37,093 bases of DNA from Acidobacteriota bacterium (GTDB lineage: Bacteria; Acidobacteriota; UBA4820; DSQY01). The notes beneath the pieces are model-generated. The model did not search any database, was not told the DNA's origin, and saw only the letters and a list, made by a program, of their open reading frames with translations. The position numbers were made by a program, and so were the translations under genes. The stretch covers positions 1-37,093 of the forward strand of contig JBFMHB010000029.1 of the NCBI GenBank assembly GCA_040752915.1. Direction: 5' to 3'. Below are positions 14,972-22,408 of this stretch, one piece after another; within the stretch, counting starts at the first letter, position 1; each line of letters begins with the position of its first letter.

Positions 14972-16960
14972 ATGAACGGAAAACCCACCGGGAAACGACG
15001 ACCGCTTCTCTGGATCCTCTTGGGGACTCTGCTCGTCTGCGGGGCCTCCTCCCTCGTGCGGGCCGAGGAAGCGGAGAAGATCGACTCCAAGTCGTGCATC
15101 AATTGCCACGAGGAAAGCGCTCACAAGAGCAAGATCGCCGACGACCTCCGGTTATCCATCCACAAGGACCTGGGGTGCCAGGACTGCCACGCGGACAAGA
15201 CCGTGTTCCCCCACGCGGCGCCGGAGAAGAAGTTCTCGGCCGGCTGCGAGGGGTGCCGCTCCTGCCACACGGAGGAGGCGGACCAGTACAAGAGGCACGG
15301 GCGGCTCAACGTGGGCGAATGCGGCGATATCCCCACCTGCGCCGCGTGCCACGGCACCCACGAGATCCTCCCCGCTTCGGCGAAGGCCTCGACCACGCAC
15401 CCGGCGAACCTCCCTGCAACGTGCGGGAAGTGCCACGAGAACATCGACCTCGTGAAGAAGTACGACATCCGGATCCAGCACCCCGTGGACATCTACACGA
15501 GTTCGGTCCACGGACAGGCGGCCAAGGGCGGCGTGTACGTGGCGGCGACGTGCATCGACTGCCATTCGACGGAGGCCTCGGCCCACCAGATCCTCTCCCC
15601 GGGCGATCACGACTCCTCCATCAACCACTTCAACATTCCCAAGACGTGCGGCAAATGCCACAAGGGAGTGGAGGGGGACTACTGGGAGGGCATCCACGGA
15701 AAGCTCGCCTCGCGCGGCGAGACGGACGCGCCGGTCTGCACCACCTGTCACGGTGAGCACGGCATCATTCCGCCCTCGGATCCCCGGTCGCCGGTTTCCC
15801 GGTCCAGGGTGGCCGAGGCCACGTGCTCGCCCTGTCACGAGTCGGAGGTGCTCAACGCGAAGTACGGCCTGCCCCCGGGTCGCCTGATCACCTTCATCGA
15901 CTCCTACCACGGCCTCAAGAGCAAGGCCGGGGACGTCCACGTGGCCAATTGCGCCTCCTGCCACGGAGTCCACCGGATCCTGCCCAGTTCGGACGTCACC
16001 TCCACGGTCAACCCCAAGAACCTGAGGGCCACCTGCGGCGAGTGCCACCCGGGCATCTCGGAGGCCCTCGCGGCCACTCCGATCCATGGCGTGAGAGGGG
16101 GCCTGCAGACCCGGGCGGCGGACATCGTCGAGAAGCTCTACATCGTCGTGATCGTGGTGATCATCGGCCTGATGGTCATCCACTGGCTCCTGGACCTGTG
16201 GCGCCACATCCAGGGCCTCTTGCGGCGCAAGCCTCAGGTCATCCGCATGCGGCCCGACGAGGTGGCCCAGCACGCCCTGCTCATGGTGAGCTTCATCACG
16301 CTCGTGATCTCGGGCTTCGCCCTCCGCTTCAGCGAGAGCTGGGTCTCCACGCTGTTCTTCGGCTGGGAAGGTGGGTTCGCGCTGAGGGGAACGGTCCACC
16401 GCGTCGCCGCCGTGGTGTTCGGCGGGGCCATCCTCTGGCACGCGGTTTTCCTCTTCACCCCGCGGGGGCGCAAGTTCGTCCGGGACATGTGGCCCAAACC
16501 CCAGGACTTCCGCTTCTTTCTGGATCGCATCCTCTACAACCTGGGGAAAAAGGAGAACGCGGCCTGCATCCAGCGCTTCTCCTACGTGGAAAAGGCCGAG
16601 TATTGGGCCCTGGTCTGGGGCACCGTCGTGATGGTGGCCACGGGCCTTCTGCTCTGGTTCGACAACTGGTTTATCCACTTCCTTCCCAAGGGGGCCCTGG
16701 ACGTGGCCCTTGTCGTCCACTATTACGAGGCATGGCTCGCCACGCTGGCCATCGCCGTCTGGCACCTCTATTCCACGGTGTTCAGCCCCCACGTCTACCC
16801 CATGAATCCCAGCTGGATCACCGGGTACATGCCTGAGGAGATGTATCACCACGAGCACCCCGGCTATCTGGAGGAGGCGAAGAAAGAGACGGCTGAATAC
16901 CTGAGAAGGGAGATCGACCGCCTTTCCCCGCACGGAGGGGACAAGAACGGGGCCGAGTGA
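14972..16960 (+). CDS. Eleven-heme cytochrome c fused to a cytochrome b membrane domain (CbcL-like)
   Basis: A 662-residue exported membrane oxidoreductase. Residues 8 to about 31 are a signal peptide (LLWILLGTLLVCG, cleavage near VRA-EE). The periplasmic part (about 42-380) has eleven CXXCH sites: CINCH, CQDCH, CRSCH, CAACH, CGKCH, CIDCH, CGKCH, CTTCH, CSPCH, CASCH, CGECH, plus several free His for bis-His ligation. From residue 386 come about five membrane helices with His pairs (VIHW, QHALL, VHRVAA, LWHAVF, VVHYYEA, VWHLYS), the diheme cytochrome b fold of formate dehydrogenase gamma/HydC. Geobacter CbcL has the same architecture and passes menaquinol electrons to periplasmic cytochromes. 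The ATG at 14972 follows GAGGAGGAG. An equivalent quinol-to-cytochrome role is inferred; direction and partner are unknown. Confidence 0.9.
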   Translation: MNGKPTGKRRPLLWILLGTLLVCGASSLVRAEEAEKIDSKSCINCHEESAHKSKIADDLRLSIHKDLGCQDCHADKTVFPHAAPEKKFSAGCEGCRSCHTEEADQYKRHGRLNVGECGDIPTCAACHGTHEILPASAKASTTHPANLPATCGKCHENIDLVKKYDIRIQHPVDIYTSSVHGQAAKGGVYVAATCIDCHSTEASAHQILSPGDHDSSINHFNIPKTCGKCHKGVEGDYWEGIHGKLASRGETDAPVCTTCHGEHGIIPPSDPRSPVSRSRVAEATCSPCHESEVLNAKYGLPPGRLITFIDSYHGLKSKAGDVHVANCASCHGVHRILPSSDVTSTVNPKNLRATCGECHPGISEALAATPIHGVRGGLQTRAADIVEKLYIVVIVVIIGLMVIHWLLDLWRHIQGLLRRKPQVIRMRPDEVAQHALLMVSFITLVISGFALRFSESWVSTLFFGWEGGFALRGTVHRVAAVVFGGAILWHAVFLFTPRGRKFVRDMWPKPQDFRFFLDRILYNLGKKENAACIQRFSYVEKAEYWALVWGTVVMVATGLLLWFDNWFIHFLPKGALDVALVVHYYEAWLATLAIAVWHLYSTVFSPHVYPMNPSWITGYMPEEMYHHEHPGYLEEAKKETAEYLRREIDRLSPHGGDKNGAE

Positions 16961-16987
16961 CGAAACGGGTTCGGGTGTAAAATAGAT

Positions 16988-17003
16988 AGTGGCTTAGTAG
17001 GAG
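16988..17003 (+). promoter_or_regulatory. Possible Rrf2 operator upstream of the first rrf2 gene
   Basis: AGTGGCTTAGTAGGAG matches the element before the second rrf2 gene (17788-17803, ACTGGACTAGTATGAG) at 12 of 16 positions; the shared core is TGG-N2-TAGTA. It follows a TAAAAT -10-like hexamer at 16977-16982. Shared upstream elements of paralogous regulators are often their own operators; this is inference. Confidence 0.35.
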
Positions 17004-17101
17004 AGGCGGCGGCCCGTAGAGGCGCCGCCGGCCCGCAGCGGAGGGAGGAATCCTGCCGGCCCTGCGTTCGGACTTCGGATCGGCCCCGGGGAGGAGAGCC
17101 C

Positions 17102-17593
17102 ATGTCCTTTAAACTGTCCACGCGAGCCCGCTACGCCCTTCGCATGATGCTGGACATTGCGCGGAACGGGGGCGAGAGCGAGCCGGTCAGTCTGTCCGGG
17201 GTTTCCGAGCGGACCCGAGTCTCCCGCGGATACCTGGAGCAGCTGGCCATCGTGCTGAGGAACCACAATCTCCTGAGGGGAGTCCTCGGAAAGCAGGGAG
17301 GATACCGGCTCGCGCGTCCGGCGCAGGAGATCACCCTCCGGGAAGTCGTGGAAGCGTCCATCGGTCCCATCGCCATTCTGGATTGCGTCTTGGAGCCGGA
17401 CCACTGCGCCCAGTCCGAAGCCTGCGAATGCCGATTCCTCTATCTCCTCATCAACCACCGTGTCGTGCAAGTATTTGAAGACTACTCCCTGGCCGACCTC
17501 ATCCGGCCGGGGTGGGCCGCCACGGTGAAGCGGGCCCTCGAAGAGGGAGACACCCTGGTGCTGCCCAAGGTCGCGGAGGGTAAGACCGGGTAG
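17102..17593 (+). CDS. Rrf2-family transcriptional regulator, first copy
   Basis: A winged-helix regulator of 163 residues in the Rrf2/IscR/NsrR family, which often senses redox state, NO or iron through an Fe-S cluster. The N-terminus reads LSTRARYALRMMLDIA. The recognition helix region is RVSRGYLEQLA, and the wing GKQGGYRLARP. The cluster-ligand candidates are C102, C108 and C110 (CX5CXC), with C95 nearby; the spacing differs from the IscR/NsrR CX5CX5C pattern. GGGGAGGAG precedes the ATG at 17102. It is monocistronic-looking, with 232 bp to the second copy. Rrf2 was first described from the Desulfovibrio hmc operon, so regulation of one of the redox operons here is a reasonable guess. Confidence 0.92.
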   Translation: MSFKLSTRARYALRMMLDIARNGGESEPVSLSGVSERTRVSRGYLEQLAIVLRNHNLLRGVLGKQGGYRLARPAQEITLREVVEASIGPIAILDCVLEPDHCAQSEACECRFLYLLINHRVVQVFEDYSLADLIRPGWAATVKRALEEGDTLVLPKVAEGKTG

Positions 17594-17747
17594 AGCCGCG
17601 CCCTGCATCTGTGTCGAATTGTAACGTTTTGCCTCCCCATCGGGACCTTCGCTCTGCTAACTGCAACACGCTCTATGTGAACGACTTACGTCCGCTTCTC
17701 GTGGAATGCGGACTCTGCAGATGAGGCGGGAAGCCGGCGCCTCAAGT

Positions 17748-17770
17748 GGGCGACTCAACCCGCCCGTTTT
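17748..17770 (+). terminator. Weak terminator-like hairpin after the first rrf2 gene
   Basis: GGGCG (17748-17752) pairs with CGCCC (17761-17765) over an 8-base loop and is followed by GTTTT. The five-pair stem is short, so termination may be partial. Confidence 0.3.
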
Positions 17771-17776
17771 AATCTC

Positions 17777-17803
17777 CTAGTAATATTACTGGACTAGTAT
17801 GAG
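17777..17803 (+). promoter_or_regulatory. Palindromic AT-rich operator/promoter of the second rrf2 operon
   Basis: AGTAATATTACT at 17779-17790 is a perfect 12-bp palindrome in otherwise GC-rich DNA. It is followed directly by TGGACTAGTATGAG, the element shared with the first rrf2 upstream region. TACT/AGTA half-sites recur three times here. TAATAT and TAGTAT could serve as -10 boxes; no clear -35 is visible. It ends 22 bp before the chosen start codon, a position suited to repression, perhaps autoregulation. Confidence 0.45.
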
Positions 17804-17825
17804 TACCGGCCTCAGGATTTCCCCC

Positions 17826-18287
17826 ATGAGGATATCCACGCGGGCACGCTACGCGCTACGCATGATGCTCGACATCGCCCGGAACAGCGAGGACGGCCAT
17901 CCCGTGAGCCTTGCGGACGTGGCGGAGCGGACGGACCTCTCCCGGGGCTATCTGGAACAACTCACGGCGCCGCTGAGAAACCAGCGCCTGCTCAAGGGCT
18001 TCCCTGGAAAGCAGGGCGGATATCGGCTCACTCGGCCGGCCGATGCCATCACCCTGCGCCAGATCATCGAAGCCGCCATCGGACCCGTCGCCATACTCGA
18101 TTGCCTGGAAGATCCCACGACCTGCCTTCGGGCGGGGGATTGCGAATGCCGCATCGTATACGGGCTGATCAACGAGGAGATCCGAAGCGTATTGGAGGCG
18201 TTCACGCTGGAGGACCTGAAGGATCCACGGCTCAAGGGGGAACTCCACGGGAAGCTGGAGGCGCGGAGAAGGGAGGCGAGGCACTGA
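17826..18287 (+). CDS. Rrf2-family transcriptional regulator, second copy
   Basis: A paralogue (153 aa) of the first Rrf2 protein, with STRARYALRMMLDIARN, DLSRGYLEQL and GKQGGYRL almost unchanged. It has the same CX5CXC candidate ligands (C100, C106, C108) and an upstream C93. I prefer the ATG at 17826, which aligns with the paralogue and has AGGA nine bases upstream. The ATG at 17799 lies inside the palindromic operator and lacks a ribosome site. The stop overlaps the macro-domain gene (TGATG). It therefore heads the Tmc-like operon and probably regulates it; the inducing ligand is unknown but an Fe-S cluster is likely from the Cys. Confidence 0.92.
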   Translation: MRISTRARYALRMMLDIARNSEDGHPVSLADVAERTDLSRGYLEQLTAPLRNQRLLKGFPGKQGGYRLTRPADAITLRQIIEAAIGPVAILDCLEDPTTCLRAGDCECRIVYGLINEEIRSVLEAFTLEDLKDPRLKGELHGKLEARRREARH

Positions 18288-18814
18288 TGACCGAGAAGGT
18301 GATACGGGGAAAGACCCTCAGGCTGGTGCAGGGGGACATCACAGATCTGGACGTGGAGTCCTTCGTCTTCTACGCCAGGCCCGACCTCAAGCTGGGAACC
18401 GGCTTCGGAGGGGCCATCGCCCAGCGTGGAGGTCCCTCCATCCAGGCCGAGTTGAACGGTCTGGGCCCGCTGGAACCGGGCGAGGCCGTTGTGACCCAGG
18501 CCGGGAACCTCAAGGCGAAGCGCATCATCCACGCCGTGGGCCCGCGCCATCACGAGCCCGACGAGGAGGCGAAGCTCCGGAAGGCGGTTCGGAGCGCCCT
18601 CGCCGCCGCGGAGGCGGCCGGGCTGAAACAGGTCGCCTTCCCAGCCATGGGTGCGGGATTCTACGGGGTTTCTCTGGACCTCTCCAGCAAAGTCGTCGTG
18701 GAGGAGATCGCGGCCCACCTCGGGAACGAGTCCCGCCTGTCGGAGGTCGTGGTCTGCGTTCTGGACCAGCGCGAACTCAAGCCCTTCGGCGCGCGCGTCG
18801 GCGCCCTCGGTTAG
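18287..18814 (+). CDS. Macro-domain protein
   Basis: A 175-residue single macro domain, a fold that binds ADP-ribose, O-acetyl-ADP-ribose or related nucleotides and sometimes hydrolyses them. Conserved parts are LVQGDITDLDVESFVF at the start, GFGGAIAQRGG (the phosphate loop), KRIIHAVGP, and FPAMGAGFYG with the second loop. The usual Asn-Ala-Ala-Asn segment after the first strand is replaced by FYARPDLK, so catalytic de-ADP-ribosylation of the MacroD type may be absent and simple ligand binding more likely. The ATG at 18287 overlaps the Rrf2 stop and the gene ends 12 bp before the TmcC-like gene, so it is part of the redox operon. A nucleotide- or NAD-derived signal acting on the complex is speculation. 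Confidence 0.85.
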   Translation: MTEKVIRGKTLRLVQGDITDLDVESFVFYARPDLKLGTGFGGAIAQRGGPSIQAELNGLGPLEPGEAVVTQAGNLKAKRIIHAVGPRHHEPDEEAKLRKAVRSALAAAEAAGLKQVAFPAMGAGFYGVSLDLSSKVVVEEIAAHLGNESRLSEVVVCVLDQRELKPFGARVGALG

Positions 18815-18826
18815 AAAGGAACGGAC

Positions 18827-19525
18827 ATGACCGAAAGCACGCTCCTTCACTTCGCCGAGCACCGCCTCCAGGAGATCGCCCTGGTCTTCATGGCGGCCGT
18901 GTACATCCTCCGCCTGAGGTGGATGTTCTCCTTCAAGTTCGGGAAGGAAAGGCAGGCCTTTACGGGAAAGGGGAGCCCGGAGAATCGGAAGAAAGCCATC
19001 GCCTACTCCCTGTTCAACGTGGCCATGCCCTGGGCCATGGAAAGCACGCGCCGGAACCCCGTCTTCTGGATCCAGTTCGTGATCTTCCACCTCGGGGTCG
19101 TCGCGGCCATCACCCTTTCCTTCATCATTCCTTACGCGCCGGGCCTTCTCGAACTCCCCGGAGTGGTGATTTCGTTCCGCGTCTTCATCGCGGCGGCCTT
19201 CCTGGTGGGCTGCATCCGGATCGTAAGGCGGTTGGTGCGGCCGCACATCCGCGCCATCAGCACCCCCGACGACATCTTCTCCCTCGTCCTGCTGACGGTG
19301 TGGTTCCTCTTTGGGGTTCTCGCCGCGCCGAACACGCCCGAGAAGGCCGAGTGGCCCCTCCTGACCTTCTTCCTTCTGACGGCCTTCTTTCTGGTCTATG
19401 TCCCCTTCAGCAAGATCTCCCACTATCTCTACTATCCCTTCGGGCGGTACTTCCTGGGCAGGACCATGGGCCACCGGGGAGTCTTTCCCCTTCAGCGGGG
19501 CGCCGGATCGGCGGCCGCCCGGTAG
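18827..19525 (+). CDS. tmcC: TmcC-like cytochrome b membrane subunit
   Basis: A 232-residue integral membrane protein with about five helices (near 14-29, 85-105, 116-134, 148-165, 180-200) and His in HFAEHRLQE, IFHLGVV and SKISHYLYYPF, consistent with heme b. The PFSKISHYLYYPFGRYF ending is typical of the TmcC/HmcE/DsrM group, as is a large basic loop between helices 1 and 2. AAAGGA precedes the ATG at 18827. It is paired with the Fe-S/receiver fusion gene 39 bp downstream. It should move electrons between the quinone pool or a periplasmic cytochrome and that subunit. No tetraheme cytochrome (TmcA) gene is present, so the electron donor must be encoded elsewhere. Confidence 0.82.
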   Translation: MTESTLLHFAEHRLQEIALVFMAAVYILRLRWMFSFKFGKERQAFTGKGSPENRKKAIAYSLFNVAMPWAMESTRRNPVFWIQFVIFHLGVVAAITLSFIIPYAPGLLELPGVVISFRVFIAAAFLVGCIRIVRRLVRPHIRAISTPDDIFSLVLLTVWFLFGVLAAPNTPEKAEWPLLTFFLLTAFFLVYVPFSKISHYLYYPFGRYFLGRTMGHRGVFPLQRGAGSAAAR

Positions 19526-19564
19526 GGCGGGCGCGCGGCCGTTCACGTCCAAGAGGTGACGCCG

Positions 19565-21295
19565 ATGAGCATGGACAGATCGTACAAGGCGCAGAAGTTC
19601 CTGGAGAGGCTTCCGCAGAAGCTGTCCAGGCCCGTGGTCTCTTCCCTGGTGGGATGCGTCCACTGTGGAATGTGCACCGAATCCTGCCATTACGTGCTGA
19701 CGAATCCGGACGACGTGACCTACGCTCCGGCCTACAAGGCCGACCGCATCCGCAAGATCTTCAAACGCCACGTGGATTGGACCGGGCGGGTCATCCCGTG
19801 GTGGGTGGGTGCCAAGAGCGTCTTCACCGACGAGGAGCTCGAGGAGCTGAAAGACATCGCCTTCGGAAAATGCACCAACTGCCGCCGCTGCACGCTCAAC
19901 TGCCCCATGGGTGTGGACTTCGCGGTGCTGAACCGAATGACCAGGGGACTCCTCGTCCACGTGGGGGTCATGCCCGAGGGCGTGGCCGTCGTGAGCAAGG
20001 ATCAGTGGGAGATCGGCAACCAGATGGGCGTCCTCAAGGAGGACTACCTGGAGACCATCCAGTGGATGTCCGACGAATTGGTGGAGGAGGTGGGCGACCC
20101 CGCGGCCGCCATCCCCATCGACAAGGTCGGGGCGGACGTCGTCTACTCCATCAATCCCCGTGAAGTGAAGTACGATCCCCGGACCATCAAGGACGCGGCG
20201 AAGATCTTTTATTACGCCGGAGAGAACTGGACCATGCCCAGCGAAGGCTGGGACATGACCAATTTCGGCCTCTTTTCGGGGGACGACGAACTCGGGGGGG
20301 CCGTGGCCCGTCGGCTCTTCGAAAAGGTGAAGGAGCTGAAAGGGAAAAAGCTCGTCATCTCCGAGTGCGGCCACGGATACCGGTCCACCCGCTGCGAAGC
20401 GCAAAACTGGGCCGGCATGGACCTCGATTTCGAGATGGAGAGTTCGGTGGTCACCATGCTCCGGTACATCCAGGAGGGGCGCATCAAGGTGGACCGGAGC
20501 AAGAACGCCCTCTCCGCCACCTACCACGACTCCTGCAACAACGCCCGCTCCTGCGGCATGTTCGAGGAGCCCCGCGAACTGCTCAAGCACGTTCTCGGTG
20601 ACTTCCGGGAGATGTACCCGAACCGTGCGGAGAACTACTGCTGCACCGGCGGGGGGGGCGCCATGTCCATGTCCGAATACGCGCCCCGGCGCCTGAAGTC
20701 GGCCAAGGTGAAGGCAGACCAGCTCTCGGCCACGGGGGCCCAGGCCGTCGTGACCTCCTGCCACAACTGCGTGGACGGCCTCACGGATCTCATCAAGCAC
20801 TACAAGCTCGATATGAAGGTCACCCAGCTCGTGAACCTCGTGGCGGACGCCCTCGTTCCGCAGGAGAGGAAGGCGCGCGTGGAAGTCAAGGCGCATGCCC
20901 CGGCTTTCGCCGGGAAGACCGTGCTGGTTGTGGACGACGAGCCCGACATGGTGGCCTTCATCGGCGCCGTCCTGGAAGACAACGGGGCCACGGTCCTGAA
21001 AGCCTCGAACGGCGAGGAGGCCTTGGAGCTGGCCCGCACCCGCCGGCCCGACCTCATGACCCTGGACCTTTCCATGCCCGGGAAGAGCGGGGTGGACGTC
21101 TTCATCTCTCTCCGAGAGGATCCGGATCTCCGGGCCCTTCCCATCTGTGTGATCACGGGCAAGCCCGAAATGCGGAGGCTCATCTACGAGCGTCCCGTTC
21201 CTCCGCCGGAAGGCTTCATGAACAAGCCCGTGGACGAGGAATCCCTCGTTCTCAACCTGAGGAAGATTTTCGAACTGAAGGGAAAGCTCCACTGA
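19565..21295 (+). CDS. tmcB: TmcB/HdrD-like Fe-S protein fused to a C-terminal CheY-type receiver domain
   Basis: A 576-residue cytoplasmic fusion. Residues 1 to about 435 are an HdrD/TmcB/DsrK-type electron-transfer subunit: cluster 1 CVHCGMCTESC (C31-C41), cluster 2 CTNCRRCTLNCP (C103-C113), and a CCG domain with DSCNNAR (near 323), NYCCTGGGG (near 358) and SCHNC (near 398). After a short linker, residues 450-570 are a complete receiver: VLVVDDEPD, phospho-acceptor Asp near 500 in MTLDLSMPG, Thr in VITGK, Lys in MNKP. The linker is in frame and no ribosome site separates the halves, so this is one polypeptide, not two genes. ATG 19565 follows AAGAGGTG; GTG 19556 is less likely. Phosphorylation of an electron-transfer subunit is the obvious implication; it remains inference. 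The partner kinases are probably those encoded downstream. Confidence 0.93.
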   Translation: MSMDRSYKAQKFLERLPQKLSRPVVSSLVGCVHCGMCTESCHYVLTNPDDVTYAPAYKADRIRKIFKRHVDWTGRVIPWWVGAKSVFTDEELEELKDIAFGKCTNCRRCTLNCPMGVDFAVLNRMTRGLLVHVGVMPEGVAVVSKDQWEIGNQMGVLKEDYLETIQWMSDELVEEVGDPAAAIPIDKVGADVVYSINPREVKYDPRTIKDAAKIFYYAGENWTMPSEGWDMTNFGLFSGDDELGGAVARRLFEKVKELKGKKLVISECGHGYRSTRCEAQNWAGMDLDFEMESSVVTMLRYIQEGRIKVDRSKNALSATYHDSCNNARSCGMFEEPRELLKHVLGDFREMYPNRAENYCCTGGGGAMSMSEYAPRRLKSAKVKADQLSATGAQAVVTSCHNCVDGLTDLIKHYKLDMKVTQLVNLVADALVPQERKARVEVKAHAPAFAGKTVLVVDDEPDMVAFIGAVLEDNGATVLKASNGEEALELARTRRPDLMTLDLSMPGKSGVDVFISLREDPDLRALPICVITGKPEMRRLIYERPVPPPEGFMNKPVDEESLVLNLRKIFELKGKLH

Positions 21296-21311
21296 GGCGC
21301 TCCGATCCGAA

Positions 21312-21337
21312 CCCGGCCGGCCCTGCGGCCGGCCGGG
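21312..21337 (+). promoter_or_regulatory. GC-only intercistronic hairpin before the kinase ribosome site
   Basis: CCCGGCCGGCC (21312-21322) pairs perfectly with GGCCGGCCGGG (21327-21337) around a CTGC loop. There is no T-run, so it is unlikely to terminate by itself. It ends just before the GGGAGG ribosome site of the kinase at 21350 and could stabilise the upstream mRNA or lower kinase translation. Confidence 0.55.
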
Positions 21338-21349
21338 CGGGAGGTTCCC

Positions 21350-22381
21350 GTGGGTGAGCTGGAGGAGCGCCTTCTCAACAGAATGGGAGGCTGGGCGGCC
21401 CTGGTCGACGGCCGATTGAAGGTCGTGGCCTCCAGCGCCGCGGCGCGGGAGGCCTACTCCCCCCTCCCGGGGAGCACCTGCTCCCAGACCTTCGGGGTGG
21501 CGGCCGCGGACTGCGTCGATTGCCCCGTCCGCAGGGCCCTGGAGGAAGGCGCCTCCCATACCGTCGAGGAGACCTTCCGAGGCTTGTCCGGAGAGGCCGT
21601 GGAGGTATCCGTCACGGCGGTCCCTCTCCTGGGCGGGCCGGAGGGTCCCCCGCTCGTCCTTCTCCTGGCCCGCCCAAAGGGTTCTGCGGCCTCTCTGCCG
21701 GTCCAGTCTCGGCTGGCTTCCCTGGAGGCCTTCGTGGGGTCCATCACCCACGCTCTGAAGGGCGCCCTCAACTCGCTCGAAGGCGGCGTATACCTCCTGG
21801 AATCGGGCCACCGGAAGGGGGACCCCGAACGGGCGAGGGCGGGTGCGGTCATGGTCCGCCGGAACCTCGCGCGCGTCCGCTCCGTCGTGGGAAACATCCT
21901 GTACTACGCCAGAGACCGGGAGGTGCACTCCGAGACGCTCTCCGCCAGGGAGGTCGTGGAGTCGACCCTGGCCGGTTGCCGGAAGATCTCCGAGGCGTTG
22001 AACGTGGATCTGACCGGCCGTTCCGCCGAGGCTTCCTTTCCGGGCGATCCGAACGCCATCCAGGCCATGCTCGTCAACCTCGTGGAGAGCGCCCTCGACG
22101 CCTGCGGCGGCGAGGAGGCGAACGGAGGCGGGCACGTCGTCCTGGAAGCGCGGAGCGACCCGCCGTGGATCGTGTTCGAAGTCCGCCACGGAGGGACTCC
22201 GATCGATCCGGCCACCCTCGCGGGCGCGCTCGGGGACGTGTACGTTCCCCACGGCGCGGACCGGGCGGGGCTGTGGATTCACGCCGCCTGTCGCGTGGCC
22301 CGGGCCCACGGCGGCACCGTGGCTTTCTCGATGACGGAGGCCGGAGAGGCGCGTTGGGTGGTTCGCCTTCCCGATAGGTGA
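21350..22381 (+). CDS. Degenerate PAS histidine kinase
   Basis: A 343-residue kinase-like protein. The N-terminal PAS-like region holds the CX10CX2C motif (C44, C55, C58) found in the other kinases. The phospho-acceptor region has H134 in THALKG, where Ala follows His, then the shared SLEGGVYLL signature. The N-box is kept (NLVESALDAC), but the rest of the ATP site has decayed: the DxGxG loop reads RHGGTPID, and the second glycine-rich loop reads GADRAGLWIHA rather than GTGLGL. It may therefore bind ATP weakly or serve as a phosphotransfer/dimerisation partner for the intact kinase at 22798. GTG 21350 follows GGGAGG. It sits between the Fe-S/receiver fusion and a receiver-only gene. Confidence 0.82.
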   Translation: MGELEERLLNRMGGWAALVDGRLKVVASSAAAREAYSPLPGSTCSQTFGVAAADCVDCPVRRALEEGASHTVEETFRGLSGEAVEVSVTAVPLLGGPEGPPLVLLLARPKGSAASLPVQSRLASLEAFVGSITHALKGALNSLEGGVYLLESGHRKGDPERARAGAVMVRRNLARVRSVVGNILYYARDREVHSETLSAREVVESTLAGCRKISEALNVDLTGRSAEASFPGDPNAIQAMLVNLVESALDACGGEEANGGGHVVLEARSDPPWIVFEVRHGGTPIDPATLAGALGDVYVPHGADRAGLWIHAACRVARAHGGTVAFSMTEAGEARWVVRLPDR

Positions 22382-22408
22382 AGCGCGGAAGATCAAGTAG
22401 GAGGATCC

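Noticed and set aside
17799-17825. Earlier ATG for the second Rrf2 protein.
   Set aside because: It lies within the palindromic operator, lacks a ribosome site and adds nine residues absent from the paralogue.
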